The notes beneath the pieces are model-generated. The model was given only the letters and a program-made list of their open reading frames with translations. It was not told where the DNA came from and did no database searches. The translations under genes were made by a program, and so were the position numbers. A stretch of 64,000 bases of DNA. Source: JANYGM01 sp043764015. GTDB lineage: Bacteria > Bacteroidota > Bacteroidia > Cytophagales > Thermonemataceae. Location: positions 70,383 through 134,382 of the forward strand of contig JAYUKY010000059.1 of NCBI GenBank assembly GCA_043764015.1, read 5' to 3'. Below, piece after piece: positions 16,345 to 24,501 of the stretch (its first letter is position 1; every line of letters starts with the position of its first letter).

Positions 16345-17880
16345 TTACCAAACAATTTCTATCACTTTGTCGCCTGCATCTACGGTTGTGTGCGTGGCTT
16401 TCTTTGGCTTTTTGATGATTATTTTACCTACTTTTGTCTTTTGAGAAAGTTGTTTGAACGCAATAGTTTTATTTTTCTTATGAAATAGAATTACTTTGCT
16501 AGTTTTTAGGTCTGAAATCTCTACAAAATCCGCTTGAAAGTCAGTTTTTATATCTTTTTGTACTTGAAGAACGCTACTTCTTTTTGGGTCAAAATCAGGG
16601 TTTTCTAAGACTTTTAGTGCAATATCAGCCTGCGGAATGCCATAACCAATAAAAGTATTAGCAAATGGATAAAGATGAGAGGATTTATTTAGAATATTTT
16701 TTATAGCATCATTTGTAAGATTTGGTTGTTTCTCTAGCAAACACGCCACAAAACCCGTAATAATTGGCGCAGCAAAAGAAGTTCCAGAAAACGACTGACA
16801 GGCAACATCAGGCTTTACAAATGGCACATTTTCAGAGCCTTCACTACTATAATTCATCTTCATACGTGAGTACATCTCCGTAGCACCTACCGCAATCACG
16901 CCTGAAACATCAGCAGGAGCAGAAACAATGCTCCAAGACAGGCTCGCACCATCATTTCCAGCAGACACAACAATAATCATTCCTTTTTGCTCTATCGCAA
17001 TTTTTGCAGCACGACTAATAAATGCCGTTTTACCGTCCATTTGTGCCATTGTATAGTTTTCATCTGGGTTTGTAAAGTCCGTAGAATAGCCCAAAGACAC
17101 GTTTACAAGCCTTACACCCAAACTATCAAGCGTTTCTATGGCACGCAACCAATTTTCTTCTTCTGTGCGTTTTTCTACATCTCCATCTTCTGTACGACAA
17201 AGATAAAAATCAGCTCCATAAGCCAATCCAGTAATGTTTTTGTCTGTTTTTCCAGTAATTTTGGTGAGTACAGCCGCTCCGTGAGAGTCCGTAATATTGA
17301 AAAACTTTTGTTTTGGAGAAATAAAATCTTTTGTAAATAAAATTTTATTTTCTTTTGGTTCTTTTTTGAAAAGATGTTTTAGATTTTTATCAGTATCCGC
17401 ACCCCAAAAACCTGCATCAGTAATGCCTACACGTACATTTTTACCAGAAATGCCAGCCTCTGTGAAGGCTTTTGCATTCATTTGGAAAAGCGCAATAGAC
17501 AAAGTAGCATCATTTGTTGTTGTTTGTGTCCTCGCAAATGATTTTTCTTTCTTTTTTGATTTAAAGGCTGCTTTTTTTAGTGATTTATCCATCAAAACAA
17601 CTTCTTTTACATAATCAAATTGTTGTATTTTAGCAAGTTCTGTATCAGAAAGATATGCAGAAACACAATTAAGCCACTTTGAATGGCTTGAAATCTTGAT
17701 GTTTTCAGTTTTTAACTTTGCTAAATGTGCCACAGAAATAGGCAAATCAATATTTTGTTTGTCTTTGAAGACTATCCAATACTTTTTAGGAAAATCTTTT
17801 GTTGCTTTTTCTTGTGAAAACAAAGAAAACGACAACAAAAATAAGAAAAGAAATACTAAAATATGTTTATTTGTGTGCAT
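16345..17880 (-). CDS. S8 family (subtilisin-like) secreted serine protease
   Basis: This 511-residue protease has a signal peptide (ILVFLFLFLLSFSLFSQE) and an inhibitor-like propeptide (about 25-95). The catalytic domain carries D155 (VGITDAGFW), H200 (DSHGAAV), the oxyanion Asn in VVSAGNDGAS, and nucleophile S368 (FSGTSFAAP). The ~90-residue C-terminal extension ends in HTTVDAGDKVIEIVW and is not an obvious T9SS sorting domain of type B; a short degenerate type A domain cannot be excluded. An extracellular or surface proteolytic role is inferred. It is transcribed away from tRNA-Leu, with no neighbours sharing its operon. Confidence 0.92.
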   Translation of the reverse strand: MHTNKHILVFLFLFLLSFSLFSQEKATKDFPKKYWIVFKDKQNIDLPISVAHLAKLKTENIKISSHSKWLNCVSAYLSDTELAKIQQFDYVKEVVLMDKSLKKAAFKSKKKEKSFARTQTTTNDATLSIALFQMNAKAFTEAGISGKNVRVGITDAGFWGADTDKNLKHLFKKEPKENKILFTKDFISPKQKFFNITDSHGAAVLTKITGKTDKNITGLAYGADFYLCRTEDGDVEKRTEEENWLRAIETLDSLGVRLVNVSLGYSTDFTNPDENYTMAQMDGKTAFISRAAKIAIEQKGMIIVVSAGNDGASLSWSIVSAPADVSGVIAVGATEMYSRMKMNYSSEGSENVPFVKPDVACQSFSGTSFAAPIITGFVACLLEKQPNLTNDAIKNILNKSSHLYPFANTFIGYGIPQADIALKVLENPDFDPKRSSVLQVQKDIKTDFQADFVEISDLKTSKVILFHKKNKTIAFKQLSQKTKVGKIIIKKPKKATHTTVDAGDKVIEIVW

Positions 17881-17966
17881 TTGGGGGATAATTAAGGTTT
17901 TTTTGTTTGATTTTGATGTTTGATTTTCTCTCTTGTGTATTTAGTGTTAAAAAACTGTAAATAAAA

Positions 17967-17997
17967 TTTGTATTTAATCCAAAAATACCTATATTTG
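17967..17997 (+). promoter_or_regulatory. Promoter of tRNA-Leu
   Basis: TTTG (17967-17970) and TATATTTG (17990-17997) are separated by 19 nt, an exact Bacteroidota -33/-7 promoter. Transcription should begin near 18004, about 40 nt before the tRNA. Confidence 0.85.
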
Positions 17998-18043
17998 CAC
18001 TCCAATTAAATAGCATATCAAAATAAAGCTGTTCAAACACTTT

Positions 18044-18127
18044 GCGGAAGTGGCGAAATTGGCAGACGCACTACCTTGAGGTGGTAGCGCCCTAACGGGT
18101 GTAGGGGTTCAAGTCCCCTCTTTCGCA
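18044..18127 (+). tRNA. tRNA-Leu (anticodon GAG)
   Basis: The 84-nt gene folds as a class II tRNA. The acceptor GCGGAAG pairs with CTTTCGC (one G-U pair) and the D arm contains AATTGGC. The anticodon stem CTACC/GGTAG encloses loop TTGAGGT, giving anticodon GAG (reads CUC and CUU). A long variable arm (GCCCTAACGGGTG) follows, then T arm AGGGGTTCAAGTCCCCT and discriminator A. CCA is not encoded. A consensus promoter precedes it. Confidence 0.97.
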
Positions 18128-18149
18128 CAAAATACCTTAGAAAATAACT

Positions 18150-18182
18150 CAAAAGCCTTTTCAAACGCTGGAAAGGCTTTTG
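18150..18182. terminator. Hairpin between tRNA-Leu and comB
   Basis: CAAAAGCCTTT and AAAGGCTTTTG pair around a short loop between the convergent tRNA-Leu and comB genes. The T-run is part of the stem, so it is a plausible bidirectional terminator. Confidence 0.6.
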
Positions 18183-18192
18183 ACGTTCCTCT

Positions 18193-18903
18193 TCATTGTC
18201 CTACAATCTCCAAAAAATCTCCCTTCATTATAGGTACAATGCTATATTTATCCATTTGAAAACAAAAATCAATATCTTTTTCAATACCTAAATTCTGTAA
18301 TCTTTTTATGTGCGAACACTTAGCAATAACGGCTAACATATCTATTTTAGCGTGATTATAAAGGATTTGTGCCATTAAAGAGTCATCAGTAGCAACATCA
18401 AAATCAGCCTGCAAAGCCTCTACAAGCGCACCCGCAAACATTGTATCCTCCAAATTTACTTTTCCTTTCCAACCTGCACAAAGTACCAAAATATCCTTAT
18501 TTTCTTTTTTGAGATAAGCAATAACAGTTGATATATTTAAAAATGCACCTATGATTATTTGTGTGGCATCTTTTGATTTTTTTATAGCTAAAGTGCCATT
18601 AGTAGTTGTGAGCGCAATAGTTTTACCTATTAAGGCTGGATTTTGGTAAGAATATGGAGAATTATCCAAATCAAAACCTTCAATTTTTTTGCCATCTCTT
18701 TCTGCAGATGCCAAAAAACCTTTTCTTTGCCATTCTTTGCATTCTTCCACTTCCATTACGGGGATTATCTGCGCCACACCGCAAGCAAGCGCAGTTACCA
18801 TACACGAGGTAGCACGTAAAATATCTACTACTACAACTATTTTGTCCTTAATTTCGTATTTTGGTAATAATTCTGGTGAAAAACAAACATCAATTTTCCT
18901 CAT
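18193..18903 (-). CDS. comB: 2-phosphosulfolactate phosphatase (ComB family)
   Basis: This 236-residue protein starts MRKIDVCFSPELLPKYEIKDKIVVVVDILRATS, the diagnostic ComB start. It continues with the conserved ALTTTNGTLAI, NISTVIAYLK and LVLCAGWKGKVNLEDTMFAGALVEAL motifs. ComB hydrolyses 2-phosphosulfolactate to sulfolactate, known from coenzyme M synthesis in methanogens. In Bacteroidota the enzyme may serve sulfolactate or sulfonolipid-related metabolism, but that is inference. It precedes fmt on the minus strand only in position (fmt lies upstream, gap 58 nt), so the two may be cotranscribed. Confidence 0.88.
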   Translation of the reverse strand: MRKIDVCFSPELLPKYEIKDKIVVVVDILRATSCMVTALACGVAQIIPVMEVEECKEWQRKGFLASAERDGKKIEGFDLDNSPYSYQNPALIGKTIALTTTNGTLAIKKSKDATQIIIGAFLNISTVIAYLKKENKDILVLCAGWKGKVNLEDTMFAGALVEALQADFDVATDDSLMAQILYNHAKIDMLAVIAKCSHIKRLQNLGIEKDIDFCFQMDKYSIVPIMKGDFLEIVGQ

Positions 18904-18961
18904 ATCTTTTATTTTCTAATGCACAATATTTGTCTTTATTCCCTCTTTGGGGGTTAGGGGG

Positions 18962-19903
18962 CTATATTTTAAATCCTCTCAAAAACTCTTCTGCGAGTAG
19001 TCTTTTTTTGCCTTCTAATTGTAATTCTTTTATTTTTAAGAAACTATCTTTTGTTTTAAAATAAATATTTTTATTGTTTTCTGCAATAAAAAATTCTCCA
19101 ATAACAATATCTTTGTTACTATTATTTATATTATTCTCTGAAATCTCTTCTAAATTGTCAATAATTTCAGTAGCATAGATTTTACAATTTTTGCCTTTAA
19201 TTGTTGTCCAAGCAGCAGGATAAGGCGACAGACCACGTACAAAATCATAAATTTCTTTAGAGGTTTTATTCCAATCTATTTGGCAAGTTTCTCTAAAAAT
19301 CTTGGGTGCGTGTGTGGGCGTACCTGTCTGTATTTGTGGCTGAATGTCGTTTTTTTCTATTTTCCGAACAGTTTTTAGGGTAAGTTCTGCACCTATTTTC
19401 ATCAGACGAACATACAAATCACCAACATTATCAGTTTTATGAATAGGTTCTTTTTGTTGCAAAATAATATTTCCTGTATCTATTTCTTGTTGTAAAAAGA
19501 AAGTTGTAACACCCGTTTCTGTTTCTCCATTGATGATTGCCCAGTTGATAGGTGCAGCACCTCTAAACTTTGGTAAAAGTGAAGCGTGAAGATTAAAAGT
19601 ACCTTTTTGGGGCATTGACCATACTATTTCGGGTAACATACGAAACGCTACTACTATTTGCAAATCTGCATTAAGTTGTTTTAATTCTTCTAAAAAATCA
19701 GGTGATTTTAGGTTTATTGGTTGCAAAATAGGCAAATTATTAGCAAGTGCATATTTTTTCACATCTGATTGATGCAACTCATTACCACGCCCAGCAGGTT
19801 TGTCAGGTGCAGTGATGACGGCAACAATATTATAATTATTTTTCACCAAAATATCCAAACTTGCTACAGCAAATTCAGGCGTTCCCATAAAAATTATTTT
19901 CAT
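18962..19903 (-). CDS. fmt: Methionyl-tRNA formyltransferase
   Basis: This 313-residue enzyme formylates initiator Met-tRNA using 10-formyltetrahydrofolate. The N-terminal catalytic domain starts MKIIFMGTPEFAVASLDIL. It contains the SLLPKFRGAAPINWAIINGE motif with the conserved His/Asn/Asp framework and TGVTTFFLQQEIDTGNI. The C-terminal OB-type domain begins near residue 205 (IDWNKTSKEIYDFVRGLSPYPAAWT). The length is that of E. coli Fmt. It is located between the FAH-family gene and comB on the same strand, with gaps of about 60 nt. Confidence 0.95.
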   Translation of the reverse strand: MKIIFMGTPEFAVASLDILVKNNYNIVAVITAPDKPAGRGNELHQSDVKKYALANNLPILQPINLKSPDFLEELKQLNADLQIVVAFRMLPEIVWSMPQKGTFNLHASLLPKFRGAAPINWAIINGETETGVTTFFLQQEIDTGNIILQQKEPIHKTDNVGDLYVRLMKIGAELTLKTVRKIEKNDIQPQIQTGTPTHAPKIFRETCQIDWNKTSKEIYDFVRGLSPYPAAWTTIKGKNCKIYATEIIDNLEEISENNINNSNKDIVIGEFFIAENNKNIYFKTKDSFLKIKELQLEGKKRLLAEEFLRGFKI

Positions 19904-19964
19904 TTTTTACTTGATTTGGGTAGATTGATACAAATGTATTCCACTAAACAGTACTCACTAAACA

Positions 19965-20585
19965 CTACTTCACTTCAAAAGTAAGCATTTCTTTGCCTTC
20001 AATCAAAGCGGAAAGTTTGTCGCCAACTTTGACTGCACCCACACCCGCAGGCGTGCCAGTAAAGATAATATCTCCTTGTTTTAGGGTAAAATACCTAGAA
20101 AGGTAAGCAATGATATAATCAATTTTAAAAATCATTAGAGAAGTATTGCCTTCTTGCCTTATTTCATCATTGATTTTTAAGCTAAAATTAATATTTTGAA
20201 GGTCTAAAAAATCAGTTTTTGGTACAAAGTAAGAAACTGGCGCAGAACCATTAAATCCTTTTGCAATTTCCCACGAATAACTATTTGCTTTGAGTTTTGC
20301 CTGAATATCTCTTGCTGTAAAATCTATACCTATGCCTATTTCTTCATAATATTTATGTGCAAATTTCTCCTGAATATTTTTGCCTTCTTTACAGATTTTA
20401 ATCAAAATTTCTACTTCGTGATGTACATCTTGACTAAATTCTGGATAATAAAATGGTGCATTATCTTTCAGTAAAGCAGTATCAGGCTTCAAAAAAACAA
20501 CAGGTTCACCAGAAAACTTATCAAATTCAGTTTTCATTTCTGCAATATGATTAGCATAATTTTTGCCGACAGCTAGAATTTTCAT
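19965..20585 (-). CDS. Fumarylacetoacetate hydrolase (FAH) family protein
   Basis: This 206-residue protein matches the short FAH fold: MKILAVGKNYANHIAEM at the start, VVFLKPDTALL, the metal-binding acid cluster in HHEVEILIKICKEG, GIDFTARDIQ, and the closing GDIIFTGTPAGVGAV. Members hydrolyse or decarboxylate acylpyruvate-type substrates, as oxaloacetate decarboxylases or acylpyruvases. The precise substrate is unknown. It is the first gene of a probable comB-fmt-FAH minus-strand group; a terminator (20633) separates it from rplS. Confidence 0.9.
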   Translation of the reverse strand: MKILAVGKNYANHIAEMKTEFDKFSGEPVVFLKPDTALLKDNAPFYYPEFSQDVHHEVEILIKICKEGKNIQEKFAHKYYEEIGIGIDFTARDIQAKLKANSYSWEIAKGFNGSAPVSYFVPKTDFLDLQNINFSLKINDEIRQEGNTSLMIFKIDYIIAYLSRYFTLKQGDIIFTGTPAGVGAVKVGDKLSALIEGKEMLTFEVK

Positions 20586-20632
20586 TTTGAGTTGTGAATC
20601 TTGAGTTAGTGAGTTGTGAATGAAGATATTAC

Positions 20633-20673
20633 AAAAAAGTCTTTCAAAAATATAATTTCTGAAAGACTTTTTT
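20633..20673 (-). terminator. Intrinsic terminator after rplS
   Basis: AAAAAAGTCTTTCA (20633-20646) pairs with TGAAAGACTTTTTT (20660-20673). On the minus strand it ends the rplS transcript before the FAH-family gene. Confidence 0.85.
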
Positions 20674-20730
20674 ATACGAAAAATGTTTAAAAAAACGTCA
20701 TTCGTAATTGTTAATTCGTAATTGAAAAAA

Positions 20731-21123
20731 CTATTTTGCTACTGCTACTTTACCTTTTGTAACAATTGGTTTTACTTTTTCTTTGATACGAGCTGCTTTA
20801 CCCATTTTACCACGTAGGTAGAATAATCTTGCACGACGTACTTTACCCTCACGGATAAGCTCAATTTTGTCCACAGTTGGAGACAGCAAAGGGAAAATTC
20901 TTTCCACACCAACGCCATTAGAAACTTTACGTACTGTAAACATTTCACCAGAGCTATTTGGGTTACGGCGTTGAATAACTACACCTTGAAACTGCTGAAT
21001 ACGCTCTTTTGCACCTTCTTTGATTTTTACGTGTACGTTGATAGTGTCGCCAGCCTTAAATTTAGGCAAGTCATTTCTTCTTGAAGCAAATTCTGCTTCT
21101 ACAAATTTAATTATTGGGTTCAT
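20731..21123 (-). CDS. rplS: 50S ribosomal protein L19
   Basis: This 130-residue protein starts MNPIIKFVEAEFASRRNDLPKFKAGDTINVHVKIKEG and continues ERIQQFQGVVIQRRNPNSSGEMFTVRK with GVGVERIFPLLSP, the standard L19 sequence. It ends RAARLFYLRGK-like followed by a short Lys-rich tail (about 15 residues beyond E. coli L19). It sits alone rather than in the rpsP-rimM-trmD-rplS operon of proteobacteria. A consensus promoter lies at 21237-21268, leaving a leader of about 105 nt with room for regulation. Confidence 0.98.
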   Translation of the reverse strand: MNPIIKFVEAEFASRRNDLPKFKAGDTINVHVKIKEGAKERIQQFQGVVIQRRNPNSSGEMFTVRKVSNGVGVERIFPLLSPTVDKIELIREGKVRRARLFYLRGKMGKAARIKEKVKPIVTKGKVAVAK

Positions 21124-21236
21124 TATTATAGCTATTTAATATCTATTTTTTGTATTTTTTACTGTCCTAATACTTACCTGAATACAATGAAAGACATTTA
21201 AAAAACATTCAAATAGCTATCATCACAAACGGACTG

Positions 21237-21268
21237 CAAAAATAGTATTTTTTTTCAGACTTTACAAA
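21237..21268 (-). promoter_or_regulatory. Promoter of rplS
   Basis: On the minus strand TTTG (21265-21268) and TATTTTTG (21237-21244) are separated by 20 nt, a consensus Bacteroidota promoter. The predicted start is near 21230. Confidence 0.8.
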
Positions 21269-21306
21269 TTTATTTGTAAAAATATTTTGAAAATAACCAA
21301 AAAATG

Positions 21307-21436
21307 TACTGTCGCTTGGCTCTAGCCAAGTGACGATTATAACGAGGCTTCCAGCCTCATTATCTATAAATCAAAAGAGTGATTTAGGCAAGATGCCTAA
21401 ATATAGTCGTCACTTGCCAAGAGGCAAGCGACAGTA
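21307..21436. repeat. Composite cruciform repeat with outer arms and four internal hairpins
   Basis: Outer arms TACTGTCGCTTG (21307-21318) and CAAGCGACAGTA (21425-21436) are perfect complements. Inside are hairpins CTTGGCTC..AGCCAAG-like, GAGGCT-TCC-AGCCTC, TTAGGC-AAGAT-GCCTAA and CTTGCC-AAGA-GGCAAG. It fills most of the gap between the M1 peptidase stop and the rplS promoter. No ORF is present in the 322-nt gap. Confidence 0.8.
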
Positions 21437-21445
21437 AATTCATAA

Positions 21446-23143
21446 TTATTTTGTTTCGGCAATTTTGATATAGTACCCTGTCAAAAGCTCATTTAAGGCA
21501 TTAAAAGTGCTTGCAACATTATTGGCTCGTATTTTGGTACTTTGCCAGTTGGTTGTTGCTGAAATAGTTTTATTATTGATTATCAATGGCATAGCAAAAT
21601 TTTTCTGATTACTATTCCAACGAAAAAATAATATTTTATCACCTTTACTTGTTTTTGCATTTGTTTTGTCTTCTTCAAAATAATATTCCAACGTAGGAAT
21701 TTGGGCATATTTCAAATATTCATCAAAGAAATAAGTCAAATCTTTTTTTGCTTTTTTATTGATATAATTGATAACTTCTTTTGTGGTAGTTGTTTTCATA
21801 GAAAAATCTTTTTGCAAACCTTTCAAAATCTCAAACCAAAGTTTATCATTATTCAAAATATTACGTAAAGTATTGAGCATCAAAGCCCCTTTAAAATAAA
21901 TATCACCTGGTGCATCAGCATTCACACCCAAAGGTGCAAGCATAGGTTTTGCATTGGCAACAATTTTTTTATACCCATTTACATAGGTGTCTGCTTGCGC
22001 TTTTCCAAACATACATTCCACATAAAGCACCTCTGAATAGGTCGTAAAAGCCTCGTGAAGCCACATTTCTGCGTGGTCTTGCGCACTTAGGTTGTTGCCC
22101 CAGTACTCGTGTCCGCTCTCGTGTATGATAATAAAATCAAACATCATTCCCACACCAGATTGGCTCAAATCACGTCCATTGTAGCCATTTTGGTACTTAT
22201 TTCCGTAGGCAATAGCACCTTGATGCTCCATTCCTAAATATGGTGTTTCTACTAGTGCATAGCCATCATTCCAAAACGGATATTTGCCAAAATAACGTTC
22301 AAAACATTTCAACATAGGTTTTACTTGCTCAAATTGCTTTTTTGCTTTCTCCAAATTATAAGGCATCACGTAGTAATCTAAGGCAAGTTTTGTTTCATCT
22401 TCTGCCATATAAATGTCGCCAAAATGAACATATTTACCAATATTTAGCGTAATATTATAATTATTGATAGGGTAGGAGGTGCGCCAGTCGTAACGAGTGT
22501 AATTATCAGAGAGTTTTTGTGTACTAAAAAGTTTACCATTTGATACGCAAATTAGGTCAGAAGGCACTTCACAAGCCACACGAACGCCATTATCAGGCTC
22601 GTCAGAAAGGTGGTCTTTGTTAGGAAACCAAAGACTTGCGCCAATTCCCTCGCAACTAAGCCCAATCCAGTCGTTTTTGTCATTGTCTTTTTTCCAGCTA
22701 AAACCACCGTCCCAAGGAGCATTTTTAGCCTCTGTGGGTGTTCCTGCATAAAAAATAGTCAAAGAATCACGCTTATTTTTCTTCTGAATGTCGTCAAAAT
22801 TAACAAAAAAAGCATTGCCATTTCTCGTAAATTTGAGGGGTTTGTTATGATATAATATTTTTTCAATAGCAAGATTTTCAAATAAATCTAACTGAATTTT
22901 CTTGAAATCTGCCTTTACAAGATAATGAATAGTGTTTTTCCCAGATATTTTCTTCTCATTTGGAATGACACGAAGCGAAATATCATAATAAGTTACATCA
23001 AAACAAGTGCGCAAAGGTGAAAGTGTGCCACGCAGACTATCTTGTGCCGTAAATATTGGAACAACTTGAGAAATAGCTTTTTTTGGTGCAAAAACAGCAC
23101 TCAAAAAAACCATACAGATAATTATTAAAGTCTTTCTTTTCAT
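21446..23143 (-). CDS. M1 family metallopeptidase (aminopeptidase-like), secreted
   Basis: This 565-residue protein has a signal peptide (LIIICMVFLSAVFAPKKAISQ), an N-terminal beta domain starting at the conserved FDVTYYDISLRVIPNEKKISG, and the gluzincin active site. H341-E342-x-x-H345 (HESGHEYWGNN) is followed by E364 (WLHEAF), giving the HExxH-x18-E zinc site. The substrate loop reads LGMEHQGAIAYGNKY in place of the canonical GAMEN. It is shorter than full aminopeptidase N because the C-terminal helical domain is mostly missing, as in many Bacteroidota M1 enzymes. A periplasmic or surface peptide-hydrolysing role is inferred. Confidence 0.93.
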   Translation of the reverse strand: MKRKTLIIICMVFLSAVFAPKKAISQVVPIFTAQDSLRGTLSPLRTCFDVTYYDISLRVIPNEKKISGKNTIHYLVKADFKKIQLDLFENLAIEKILYHNKPLKFTRNGNAFFVNFDDIQKKNKRDSLTIFYAGTPTEAKNAPWDGGFSWKKDNDKNDWIGLSCEGIGASLWFPNKDHLSDEPDNGVRVACEVPSDLICVSNGKLFSTQKLSDNYTRYDWRTSYPINNYNITLNIGKYVHFGDIYMAEDETKLALDYYVMPYNLEKAKKQFEQVKPMLKCFERYFGKYPFWNDGYALVETPYLGMEHQGAIAYGNKYQNGYNGRDLSQSGVGMMFDFIIIHESGHEYWGNNLSAQDHAEMWLHEAFTTYSEVLYVECMFGKAQADTYVNGYKKIVANAKPMLAPLGVNADAPGDIYFKGALMLNTLRNILNNDKLWFEILKGLQKDFSMKTTTTKEVINYINKKAKKDLTYFFDEYLKYAQIPTLEYYFEEDKTNAKTSKGDKILFFRWNSNQKNFAMPLIINNKTISATTNWQSTKIRANNVASTFNALNELLTGYYIKIAETK

Positions 23144-23356
23144 TAAATAGAAATTTTAGATAGTATTTTAAGTAGTTTGATAATCAATAAGATAAAGGAA
23201 TGTAACATTATTTTTTTACAAATAAACACAAAAATAACTAATAAAAGTTTGTTACAAACAAGTTTTTTACTATTTTTGAGGTATGCAACTGCTAAACAAT
23301 ACTTAAAAACAATTTGTCTATACTTTTTACGCAATTAAATAATTCAATATAAAATT

Positions 23357-23512
23357 ATGCCCAACATAAACAAAGATAAGCTGCTTGCAACACGTGAAAA
23401 ACTAATGAATTTGCTCACTAGCAAAGAGTTAGATGCTAATATAGAACGCTTAGTGCGGGAAGATTTGCGGAATGTAGAGAAAGAAATAGAGGAAACACCA
23501 AATGAAGTGTGA
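23357..23512 (+). CDS. Small charged hypothetical protein (51 aa)
   Basis: The ORF encodes MPNINKDKLLATREKLMNLL followed by TSKELDANIERLVREDLRNVEKEIEETPNEV. It is helical, Lys/Glu-rich and without hydrophobic segments, so it is probably a small soluble or coiled-coil protein. The codon use resembles neighbouring genes. Its stop codon is formed by the first heptamer of the repeat at 23503. A terminator follows at 23569. The function is unknown. Confidence 0.55.
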   Translation: MPNINKDKLLATREKLMNLLTSKELDANIERLVREDLRNVEKEIEETPNEV

Positions 23513-23535
23513 GGTATGAAGTGTGAGGTGTGAAG
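23503..23535 (+). repeat. Single-arm heptamer array
   Basis: The run GAAGTGT-GAGGTAT-GAAGTGT-GAGGTGT-GAAGT follows the 51-aa ORF and supplies its stop codon. No complementary arm is present. Confidence 0.75.
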
Positions 23536-23568
23536 TAATTTATACAATTTTATTTATAATCAAAAAAC

Positions 23569-23596
23569 AAAAACCGTAAATATTTACGGTTTTTTT
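23569..23596. terminator. Intrinsic terminator between the 51-aa gene and the lipoprotein gene
   Basis: AAAAACCGTAAA and TTTACGGTTTTTTT form a near-perfect hairpin between convergent genes. Confidence 0.85.
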
Positions 23597-23644
23597 CGTT
23601 ATATTAGGAAATATAATATTCAAAAATACTTCGTACTTCGTACC

Positions 23645-24352
23645 TTACTTTTTGCCATACGCTATAATTCTCTGCTTAATGATTTTACCAAAATCAATAA
23701 TTCCTCTTCCTATGTTTGCATTATCACTTTTATAAGAAACTTGTATTTCGTCAATGCTGACAATACCAATATTTTCTGCATAAATCTCGCTTCTGCGTGT
23801 AAGGCGCACAAGTGATGAATCATTTATTTGTTGTACTTTGAGCGTCTTTGGTAAATTTAATTTATTGATAACTAAAGGTTTGTTAATATCTTCTATCTGA
23901 TAATCTTCTCTTGCATTATTATTGAAAAAATTACCATTCCAAATCAATTTATCTTTTAGTGGAAAAGAAAGCCTAACAAATGAAATATTATTTTCTTGTC
24001 TGATGCCTTGATTATTGCTAAGAGAGGCAGCCCAAACAGAGTCTATTTTCCAATTTTGAGTTTCATCTGCACGTATATAACGCTCTAAAACGTATAATTT
24101 AACTTTTGAGGTACTTGTAAAAGTATCTACTACTTCCTCTTTTAGCTGATAATTTTCTCTAATAATGGACTGATTAGAAAGATAATTAGTTTTCTCCACT
24201 TCATAAATGACATAACGCCCAATTTCTAATGGGAAAAACTCATAGCCAAACGCCAAAGGCTCTGTTTTTGCATTATTTTGGCAGGAAGTTAGACAAAATA
24301 ACCCACCAAAAAATAAGCTAAAACCCAATAAAAAAGATTTGATATTTTTCAT
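23645..24352 (-). CDS. Lipoprotein of unknown function
   Basis: This 235-residue protein has a lipoprotein signal (FSLFFGGLFCLTSCQNN; lipobox LTSC with Cys at about 24). The mature part starts FGYEFFPLEIGRYVIYEVEKTNY, a pattern shared by Bacteroidota lipoproteins of unknown function that fold as a beta sandwich. It contains no catalytic motif. It lies between the sufS gene and a terminator, on the same strand as sufS and 149 nt after it, so cotranscription is uncertain. Confidence 0.7.
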   Translation of the reverse strand: MKNIKSFLLGFSLFFGGLFCLTSCQNNAKTEPLAFGYEFFPLEIGRYVIYEVEKTNYLSNQSIIRENYQLKEEVVDTFTSTSKVKLYVLERYIRADETQNWKIDSVWAASLSNNQGIRQENNISFVRLSFPLKDKLIWNGNFFNNNAREDYQIEDINKPLVINKLNLPKTLKVQQINDSSLVRLTRRSEIYAENIGIVSIDEIQVSYKSDNANIGRGIIDFGKIIKQRIIAYGKK

Positions 24353-24501
24353 ATTTTACGAATCAACAAGATACACCTACAAAGATATAAAATTAAGCAT
24401 TGAAAGATAAAAAATATTATCAAATTTCTCGTTAGCAATGAAAATTAGATAACCTGATAATCAAATTTTTACATTCGTACTTCGTACTTCGTACTTTTTC
24501 C

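Noticed and set aside
18925..18962. G-rich CCCTCTTTGGGGGTTAGGGGGC segment as a quadruplex or element
   Set aside because: Single copy here of a commonly dispersed GGTTAGGGG-type repeat; not enough evidence for function.
23503..23535. Heptamer arrays as CRISPR or coding repeats
   Set aside because: Unit is 7 nt without spacers; frames through them give low-complexity peptides only where they extend real genes upstream.
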